Source: Barnesiella intestinihominis YIT 11860 | GTDB lineage: Bacteria > Bacteroidota > Bacteroidia > Bacteroidales > Barnesiellaceae | Length of the DNA stretch: 64,000 bases | NCBI RefSeq assembly: GCF_000296465.1 | Contig: NZ_JH815203.1 | Location: forward strand, 124,001 to 188,000 | Direction: 5' to 3' | Part shown: positions 55,552 to 62,230 of the stretch, piece after piece | Numbering within the stretch: the first letter of the stretch is position 1 | Layout: each line of letters starts with the position of its first letter | Notes under the pieces: generated by a model | The model's database searches: none | What the model was told of the DNA's origin: nothing | Seen by the model: only the letters and a program-made list of their open reading frames with translations | Program-made: the position numbers and the translations under genes

Positions 55552-56343
55552 TTATTTCACGATCAACACGGTAATGGTGGTCAGCAGCGAGGCCAACGAT
55601 AACCAAAAAGAGGTAGACCGCACGTTGTTCCCATTGACTGTCGATTGTCTTGCCCTGACCGAGTTAGGTTCGACATAAACAATATCGTTCTGTTGCAGGT
55701 AGTACACGGGAGAAGCATAAAGGTCATATCCCGAATTCAGATTGACCCGGTACAGGGTCTTTTTGCCGTTTTCCTCCCGCTGTACCAGCACGTTCTCCCG
55801 TTTCCCGTAGACGGTAAGGTCCCCGGCCATGCTTAAAGCGTCCAGGAGCGTCAGCCTGTCCTTGTCGATATTGAAACGTCCGGGGTTGGCGACCTCACCC
55901 AACACGGAAACGGTCAGGTTCATGAATTCCACTGTTACTACCGGATCTTTTACGAGGTTTTTCGAGATCAACTCTTCTTTTATGCACAAGGCAATCTCCT
56001 CGCGTGTCATTCCCGCCACATGGATATGCCCCAGCACGGGAAAATCGATATTTCCATCCTTGTTTATCGTGTATCCTGACATTCCTTGATTGTTGGATGC
56101 TTCTGATCTTATACCGATTTGTCGGGATATAATCGGAAGGTTGAAAAGGTCCATCAACAAAGGGTCTTTGCTGTTGACCAATATGGAAATCTTGTCTTCG
56201 GGACGTACCCTGATTTCCAATGGATTAAGAACCTGCTCTGCCATACCCGGTTTCAGGTCCGTAAAATAAGCGACTTTCGGCGCGGCACATGATCCTAGCA
56301 GGGAAGCCACGGTCAATAAGAGTAAAATGTATCTGATTTTCAT
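55552..56343 (-). CDS. wza: Polysaccharide export outer-membrane lipoprotein Wza
   Basis: 263 residues with lipobox LLGSC (Cys19). A Poly_export domain (PEDKISILVNSKDPLLMDLF, YTINKDGNIDFPVLGHIHVAGMT) and a SLBB domain (VSVLGEVANPGRFNIDKDRLTLLDALSMAGDLTVYG) follow. A C-terminal hydrophobic helix (FWLSLASLLTTITVLIV) fits the outer-membrane pore. Forms the export channel with Wzc, whose gene begins 14 bases downstream. Confidence 0.94.
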   Translation of the reverse strand: MKIRYILLLLTVASLLGSCAAPKVAYFTDLKPGMAEQVLNPLEIRVRPEDKISILVNSKDPLLMDLFNLPIISRQIGIRSEASNNQGMSGYTINKDGNIDFPVLGHIHVAGMTREEIALCIKEELISKNLVKDPVVTVEFMNLTVSVLGEVANPGRFNIDKDRLTLLDALSMAGDLTVYGKRENVLVQREENGKKTLYRVNLNSGYDLYASPVYYLQQNDIVYVEPNSVRARQSTVNGNNVRSTSFWLSLASLLTTITVLIVK

Positions 56344-56356
56344 ATTTCATTGATTT

Positions 56357-57478
56357 TTATTTGTTGGTTGCCTGTCTCGACTGAAGCTGTCCGATACGTT
56401 TCGTCAGTCGGATATTGGTGAAAGTCCATATCAGGATATCGACTAGTACGATCCAGTTTACATTCAGATAAAGGGAGAGAAGAATATTAAACAGTATGAA
56501 TACGGTCGATACGGATATGACGATAATCATGACACTTCGCTGCTGCATTCCGACAGCAAGTAGTTTATGGTGGATATGGTTCTTATCCGGCAAGAACGGG
56601 TTCTTTCCGTTGCGTACCCGATGCAGATAAACCCGGACCACATCACAGCAAGGAATCAGCAGCGGGGAGAATGCCAGCACCATCGGATTTATATGTACCG
56701 TATTATCATCTGTCCCACACATAGTCAACTTGAGACTGAGAAGACAGAGCATCATGCCAACGGTCAGGCTGCCTGTGTCACCCATGAAAATCTTTTTTCC
56801 GTGCTCGGCATTCCCGAAAACATTGTAATAAAAGAACGGCACTAACACCCCTAATGTGGCGAACGCCAGCATGGCATATATATACTGGTGAAACATAAGA
56901 AAAGTCAACCCATAAAGCAAACAGGCAATACTGCATAGCCCGGAAGCCAGTCCGTCAATGCCATCGATCAGGTTGATGGCATTGATGATGAAGACCACGA
57001 ACAGAATGGTCAGAGGATACCCCAGCCATAATGGAACCGAATGAATGCCTAGAATGCCGTACAGGTTATCGATATATATACCACCGGCGATAAGCATCAT
57101 GCCGCACAGAATCTGGATAACGAACTTGGCTCGATAACGGATGCCGATCAAGTCATCGGCCATGCCAACCAGATACAGAACCATGATGGAGCAGAAGGCG
57201 AAAGCCAAGGGCCGAACATCGTTCTCGATTTCGGACAACATCTCCGAATGCCCCATAACCATATTGATCCCCAGCAACAAGGCTACGGTGAAAAACACTA
57301 CCGGCTTGAATGCGATGCCGCCCAACCGGGGCACGGCACAATGATGAATCTTCCGTTCGTCGGGAAGGTCGAATAACCGCTTGCGGAAAGCGATCAACAA
57401 AATCTGGGGAATGATGATACCCGCACAGAACACACAGATCAGGAATGCAATACTGCAATTAACTATCCAAAAAATCAT
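56357..57478 (-). CDS. wecA: Undecaprenyl-phosphate sugar-1-phosphate transferase, WecA/MraY family
   Basis: 373 residues with about 10-11 spans. Asp-rich motif GMADDLIGIRYRAK, catalytic NLIDGIDGLASG, MGDTGSLTVGMML and the C-terminal PDKNHIHHKLLAVG are all intact. It starts the repeat unit by moving GlcNAc-1-P (or another HexNAc-1-P) from its UDP donor to undecaprenyl phosphate. The first committed step of the operon product, encoded just before wza. Confidence 0.9.
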   Translation of the reverse strand: MIFWIVNCSIAFLICVFCAGIIIPQILLIAFRKRLFDLPDERKIHHCAVPRLGGIAFKPVVFFTVALLLGINMVMGHSEMLSEIENDVRPLAFAFCSIMVLYLVGMADDLIGIRYRAKFVIQILCGMMLIAGGIYIDNLYGILGIHSVPLWLGYPLTILFVVFIINAINLIDGIDGLASGLCSIACLLYGLTFLMFHQYIYAMLAFATLGVLVPFFYYNVFGNAEHGKKIFMGDTGSLTVGMMLCLLSLKLTMCGTDDNTVHINPMVLAFSPLLIPCCDVVRVYLHRVRNGKNPFLPDKNHIHHKLLAVGMQQRSVMIIVISVSTVFILFNILLSLYLNVNWIVLVDILIWTFTNIRLTKRIGQLQSRQATNK

Positions 57479-57512
57479 ATTATGTCAGAATTTGTTCTTT
57501 ACTTGTGCAAAG

Positions 57513-57917
57513 TCATGGAAGAGAAGAGAATTTCATCACCTCTTTTTTGTGCCATTCCTTGTACCGCTTCATCGAGATTCCTATCCCAACAAGTTCCCTG
57601 TACCCTGATACTTTCTTTCTGAAGATGTGATTTTTGCCGTAAGCCTGGAGTTCGTCATCCGAGATGCTGACCATTAAAACGGGAAATGGGTAAACTTTAT
57701 GCCTGAGTACAGTTACATCGTGTGTCACGAACAGCTGACTCAATTGGTAGGCGGATTCTTCGAATGCGTGCCAATAGTCACCTGCTCCATACAGACGAAT
57801 GAATCGTCCGGTTGTATCTTCTGTGTGAATGATGTCGAACAGGCATGTTTCGATGAGTTCCATCAATGGCATCCAGCAAGGCTCAGTTCCGGAATTGTAA
57901 CCATTCATTACTTTCAA
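57513..57917 (-). CDS. Hypothetical protein near the head of the polysaccharide operon
   Basis: 134 residues, soluble, no signal peptide: EPCWMPLMELIETCLFDIIH, GRFIRLYGAGDYWHAFEESAYQLSQLF and VYPFPVLMVSISDDELQAY. I do not recognise the family. It lies between upxY and the initiating transferase, where Bacteroides loci usually carry regulatory or UpxZ-like genes, but the sequence does not read like UpxZ to me. Confidence 0.6.
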   Translation of the reverse strand: MKVMNGYNSGTEPCWMPLMELIETCLFDIIHTEDTTGRFIRLYGAGDYWHAFEESAYQLSQLFVTHDVTVLRHKVYPFPVLMVSISDDELQAYGKNHIFRKKVSGYRELVGIGISMKRYKEWHKKEVMKFSSLP

Positions 57918-58029
57918 AAATGTTTCATCCGTTGTCGGGAATTAGCGTATATTCAATTTTACAAAGCCAGAAATGCAGGTTTTATCCTCATTGTAACATG
58001 CGCCGGGCTGTTCTGTACAGATGCATTTG

Positions 58030-58176
58030 TCAAAACAGATAACAGAAACCAGTACTCATCTTGTTCCGGAGCATAACCTTTAATATCCGCAGCTCGTCCG
58101 GCAGGTCATAATCAATGCACACCGCTTTAACTTTGGACCATATATCATCCAAAATAGAGTCGGGCTTACATATCAT
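58030..58176 (-). CDS. Short frame directly after upxY, unknown or remnant
   Basis: 48 residues: MICKPDSILDDIWSKVKAVC then a basic helix and an early stop. It begins 4 bases after the upxY stop, in the place usually taken by upxZ. A neighbouring frame stays open past the stop, so a frameshifted longer gene is possible. No family match. The remainder of 57918-58029 shows nothing else. Confidence 0.35.
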   Translation of the reverse strand: MICKPDSILDDIWSKVKAVCIDYDLPDELRILKVMLRNKMSTGFCYLF

Positions 58177-58180
58177 TATT

Positions 58181-58729
58181 TTATAATAGCCTGATATATT
58201 CGGGATTGACTTCCACCCCTACGGAAAAGAACTCGGGCAGCTCCACTAACAGACGTTTCGTTTTCGACCCGCGTACAGTCAGCAATTTTCCTTCATAACC
58301 GTCCAAAGGACCGCCTACAATACGGATGTGCCGTCCGCACATAGAGGGTGTCAATTCGCCAGGAAGATAATATTTCGGATTTTTCGACACACTTACAGCA
58401 TGTATGAACCGCTCCATGTCCGCATCAGCGACAGTCATCGGATTTTTGTAACCACCTCCCTTCTGGAAACGATACTGTATCGTGGGATACTTTTCCACAA
58501 ACGGATCAATAGCTTCCTGGGTATCATGAACAAAAAGCAAATCCTGGATAAAGGGAACTTCTTCCCGAGTCCGTTTGCCGCCATGAACACTCAACTGCTC
58601 TTTCATGGGAGTGAACACCTCGAAATGCTCGTTCAACAGTTGCTTGTATGCGGGCAACTTGGCATTGGCCCGTTTAAGGTCGCGCATCACGTACCAGCAT
58701 GTCTGTTTTTCACCTTCCGAAGTAGCCAT
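58181..58729 (-). CDS. UpxY-family transcription antiterminator (NusG-like)
   Basis: 182 residues. NusG N-terminal domain (CWYVMRDLKRANAKLPAYKQLLNEHFEVFTP, VPFIQDLLFVH) and a KOW domain (CGRHIRIVGGPLDGYEGKLLTVRG). It binds the 5' leader of its own capsule operon and keeps RNA polymerase from terminating early. It is the first gene of the operon, about 200 bases inside the invertible promoter. Confidence 0.92.
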   Translation of the reverse strand: MATSEGEKQTCWYVMRDLKRANAKLPAYKQLLNEHFEVFTPMKEQLSVHGGKRTREEVPFIQDLLFVHDTQEAIDPFVEKYPTIQYRFQKGGGYKNPMTVADADMERFIHAVSVSKNPKYYLPGELTPSMCGRHIRIVGGPLDGYEGKLLTVRGSKTKRLLVELPEFFSVGVEVNPEYIRLL

Positions 58730-58930
58730 ATTTTGGATTTAGGACAATTCTTCTAATCCTGCAAGATTGTAAATTATACTACATATCAAGCAGTTACAAA
58801 CATTCTTTTCAAAAGCTGGAGAATAACTTCCCATGTCAGTATATCTGTTCATGTTTACACCATAAAAGATTCCGTTATCTCACACATGCACAAAATCTCT
58901 GAAGCCGTTTCCGGCTCCATCTTCTGCTAC
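58730..58930 (-). promoter_or_regulatory. Long untranslated leader of the polysaccharide operon
   Basis: About 200 bases between upxY and the left inverted repeat hold no gene. Long leaders of this kind are the target of UpxY antitermination in characterised Bacteroides loci. No TAnnTTTG box is visible here in the minus orientation, so the operon depends on the invertible segment or distant promoters. Confidence 0.55.
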
Positions 58931-59154
58931 TTCTCTCCATAAGAGAAGTATTTGAATATAAAATTGGTTGTAATCAGCTAGTAAACAATATTTGTTTTAT
59001 TTGCTTGGAAGACGATTCACTTAACAACTGTTGAGTAAAACCTATAACATCTGTTTGAAATGAGGCACTCGGTTGAAAATTATATCATTTTTATATTGTT
59101 ATTTTCAGTGAATTGTATAATTTTGTATCCCAAATACTTCTCTTATGGAGAGAA
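58931..59154. repeat. Invertible promoter segment with 24-bp perfect inverted repeats
   Basis: TTCTCTCCATAAGAGAAG begins the left repeat (58931-58954), and the identical 24 bases return inverted at 59131-59154. Each repeat holds a small dyad, CTTCTCT-5-AGAGAA(G), as expected for a recombinase site. The 176-base interior is non-coding and carries one promoter (59118-59125). This is the architecture of phase-variable Bacteroides capsule promoters. Confidence 0.85.
59095..59125 (+). promoter_or_regulatory. Promoter inside the invertible segment, pointing away from the operon
   Basis: -7 TAATTTTG (59118-59125) matches TAnnTTTG; a -33-like ATTG lies at 59095-59098 with a 19-base spacer. It drives transcription to the right. 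No CAAAnnTA occurs in the interior, so no promoter faces upxY in this state. After inversion the -7 box would lie near 58960-58967 on the minus strand, about 230 bases before upxY. Confidence 0.65.
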
Positions 59155-59965
59155 CGGAATTTTTGTCGAACAATCTCTCTATATAACTTACACTCAGACT
59201 TATTTGTAACAAAACCTTTTTTGCTTCATTATTGTTAGTCTGAACTTATCGGTCATACACTTCCCAATAATTAGACGTTTTCATACTATATATTATGTAC
59301 CACTTTACAGCGCATGACGAGGATACTTGTTTTCATGCCAAATTTTTGTCACTTCATGCTAAGTAAGTCTAAACGGGTTTCAAATGGGCTACGTTCTGTA
59401 GATAAGGAGCAAGTTTTCTTTTACCCGCATTTAATTGCTTATTTCCTCTATAAACAGAGAAAAAATTTTTGTTTTCCCCAACAGATAGTAAGTAACTTAA
59501 CTCTATCTGTTTATAGAGAAAGTATGGCGAAGTTGGAAGAAAGTTGGTTGACAGTAAATTGGTATATAGATTCCTTGTTTTTATAAATCAAGGTATAATG
59601 CTGGGTCCCCAATAACAGTATTTTGAGAGAAGATGTAGTATTTATCTGTATTTATCGCAACCGGATATTAAAAAATGTCCATGATGCTTGGGGGTTCCCC
59701 AAAAGTTGATAGTCGATTGAATAAGATTGTCAGCTGCGTTGAACCTAAATCGTTATCCGATATTATGCAACACTTAGGATTAAAAGACAGAAAAAAAATG
59801 CGATGAATGTCCATCTAACCTTGATGATTATTAGAGAGAGTGTATTGAAAAATGACAGAATCGGATAATCCTGCAAATCATTTTGATAGTAGGTATCCTA
59901 ATTGAATTTTGTCAGACTGTCTATGACAGCTTATCTTCCGCAACGGAGCGGCATACGAAAGCCGG
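59155..59965. other. Gap of about 810 bases with secondary inverted repeats, no convincing gene
   Basis: No gene that I trust; a 90-codon frame at 59314-59586 has no recognisable features. Structures seen are a 13-bp perfect inverted repeat (59446-59458 with 59506-59518) enclosing a second 8-bp one (59481-59488 with 59503-59510), and a small hairpin at 59687-59705. AT-rich up to about 59.9 kb, then the composition jumps. Confidence 0.55.
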
Positions 59966-61248
59966 TTATTTATTTTGTTTTCCTTTTTTCTGGACGATTT
60001 CGTTGTGCTTTTCGACCAGTTCGGGGAAATTCCTTCTGATGAACTGCCCGAACGAGCAGTCGTTGAACCCGAACCGCCTGGCCAACGACTTCACGCTTTC
60101 GGTTGTCGTGCCGTACAGGTGCATGGCCTCGCTGTATTTCTCCATGCTGCGGCGGGACACCGCGCCGCCCGTATCCGTCCTGACCATTCCCTTCCGGGCA
60201 TACAGTTCCGGCTCGTGTTCCTTCAGGTAGCTGCGGAACGCTTCGGGTTGCAGCCCGAACTCGGCGGCGACCTGTGCCGTCGGCAGCCCGCTTTCTTTCA
60301 GCCGGCGGATGGCTTCGGCATATTTGGCCTTTGTCGCGGGGTTGTATTTCCGGACTTTAGACCAGTCCACTAGCCGCCCTTCCTCGTAGGGGATATTCTT
60401 CCGCCTGCATACCAGGTCCAGATGCCACCTTTGCAGGTGCTCGTAGAATCCCTTCTTCGACACTCCCGTCTTCCCGGCTATCCGTGCGGCCGACATGGGT
60501 GTCGTGGCATACAGATGCACCGCTTCGGCATACTTCTCCACCAACTCCGGAGAGGGGGCGTGCACGGTACCCCGACCGGTGATTTCCCCTTTCCGCTGCC
60601 GTCGGAGAGCCTTCTTGCGTATCCTGATGCGCCGCTTCACCAGATCCTTATGGTAGAACAACAGGTGCTGTTCCAGTCCGGTATAGGAAAGCCCGCAGGA
60701 GTCGGCAACCTCCGGCACCGTGACATACGAGTTACCCTGCAAGAGCCTGACGGCCTCAGCATACTATTCCTTGCAGGAGCGGCGCGTGCCGCGCGGCAGC
60801 CCGTCACCGATACCCAGCCAATCGCGCACCTTCTCGCGCCATTCGATTATCTCGGGGTAGTGCGTACACGGCTGCCTGCCCAGATTCGTGCCTTCCAACC
60901 CGAATTTACGTGCAATCCGATATGCTCCATGCTCCCGCACGCCTCGATGGTATCCTTGTATTTGACACGGGTAGCGGGCAACTGTCCCCGGAGCTGTCCC
61001 AACTTAATCTGCCCGGCCTCTTCTTTGCTGCACAGTATAGCGTAACGGGCCAGCACGAGTTCACGGTGGTACTTGGTCAGGTAACACCGGAAACCCGATT
61101 CTGTCACTTCGCAGATACGGCATATCTCACAGCCGGAAAGCTCCGTGGAAGCGTACATCTCGATCGCTCGGCGGTATTTCTCCTCCGTCTCCGGCCTGAT
61201 GCCCCTGAAACGGTTGCTCTCCTTACTGTCTTTTCCGGATGTCTTCAT
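59966..61248 (-). pseudogene. Tandem-HTH DNA-binding protein gene broken by a frameshift and an amber codon
   Basis: One ancestral frame of about 427 codons starts at 61248 (MKTSGKDSKESNRFRGIRPE). It loses one base near 60914-60916, after which the conserved reading continues as ARKFGLEGTNLGRQPCTHYP, then meets TAG at 60764-60766 and continues again as YAEAVRLLQGNSYVTVP to 59966. The protein consists of about six repeats of roughly 60 residues, each a helix-turn-helix (KYAEAIRRLKESGLPTAQVAAEFGL is typical). The downstream part has only a TTG as start. GC-rich. The intact family is found beside Bacteroidetes fimbrial loci. Confidence 0.75.
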
Positions 61249-61268
61249 AGGCTTTCATGAGGCATCTT

Positions 61269-62159
61269 TCAGGACAACCGTTCTTCCACCTGCTCGAACG
61301 AAGCGTCCTTGAGTATCACCCGTTTTTCCGCATCGAGCAGGTAAAGGGTGGGCATCGCCTTGAGGTCGTACACCTGTTCGCGGGTAAGCCGCTGATCGGC
61401 ATCATAACCATCTATCCAACCGGCGGGAAATTCCGCCTTTTCCCACGCGGGGGTCTTGCCCTCCACACACACGGAGAGGAGTTTCAGACGGCCGGACTCC
61501 AACAGGTCGTTCACAACCGGGGACAGGGTGAGCAATTCCTTCACCCGGCGGCAGTCCTCGCAATCGGGGTCGTTGAAGTAAACCAGCACGTAGTCGGCCT
61601 TTATGCCGGAGAGCTGCCTGCGCCTGCCGTCCCGGCAAGTGACGGTGAAATCCGCCGCCACGTCTCCCGGACGGTTCTTCATGGCTATTTCCAACAGGTA
61701 GCGGGGACGTATCTTGTCCGTATCGGACAGGCAGGGGTTGTCCAGCAGTGCCCGCAATACGAGGATATGCAGTTCCTCGTCATGCATGGGCGAATTGGGC
61801 TCGTAGAGGTACTTGTCACTCAGCCCGATGAAGTGATACAGCATCTCCTGTCCGGTTGCGGCGCGGCGGAAAAGAGTATCGATGGCAGCCTGTGCCCGGT
61901 CGGTATAGGGCAGGATGCCGAGGAAATCGACAAAGGCCTGCTCGGTGATTTCAGGACGGGAGATGAGCGACGTATCGGCAAAATCGAAGTGGTCCCAGTA
62001 ATGCAGGGACAAGTACGCCGCCCTGTCTTCAGGCGCCGTCAGCGTGACAGGCACGTCGGGCAGACGGAATTCCTTGGTTTTCTGCTGTTGGGCATGTGAA
62101 CAGGAAACGAGACTCATGCCCAAAAGACAGGCGAAAAAAGTATGATTCAGCATCTTCAT
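61269..62159 (-). CDS. DUF5106-like lipoprotein with thioredoxin fold
   Basis: 296 residues with lipobox SLVSC (Cys20). An N-terminal helical domain (about 35-160) precedes a thioredoxin-like domain: VLVYFNDPDCEDCRRVKELL carries a CEDC redox-type motif and LKAMPTLYLLDAEKRVIL holds the cis-proline. Such proteins act in the periplasm or at the surface in disulfide handling. GC-rich. 20 bases separate it from the broken HTH gene. ATG 62153 is an alternative start. Confidence 0.78.
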   Translation of the reverse strand: MKMLNHTFFACLLGMSLVSCSHAQQQKTKEFRLPDVPVTLTAPEDRAAYLSLHYWDHFDFADTSLISRPEITEQAFVDFLGILPYTDRAQAAIDTLFRRAATGQEMLYHFIGLSDKYLYEPNSPMHDEELHILVLRALLDNPCLSDTDKIRPRYLLEIAMKNRPGDVAADFTVTCRDGRRRQLSGIKADYVLVYFNDPDCEDCRRVKELLTLSPVVNDLLESGRLKLLSVCVEGKTPAWEKAEFPAGWIDGYDADQRLTREQVYDLKAMPTLYLLDAEKRVILKDASFEQVEERLS

Positions 62160-62230
62160 ATCTTATGTTGTTAAAAAGGCGCCGGATGTGGAAACGTCCG
62201 GTGCCGTTGCATATACCGGTTCGGAAAATC

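Noticed and set aside
59314-59586. A 90-codon plus-strand frame upstream of the invertible promoter
   Set aside because: No signal, domain, composition or coupling evidence, it contains the nested inverted repeats, and the sequence reads as random translation.
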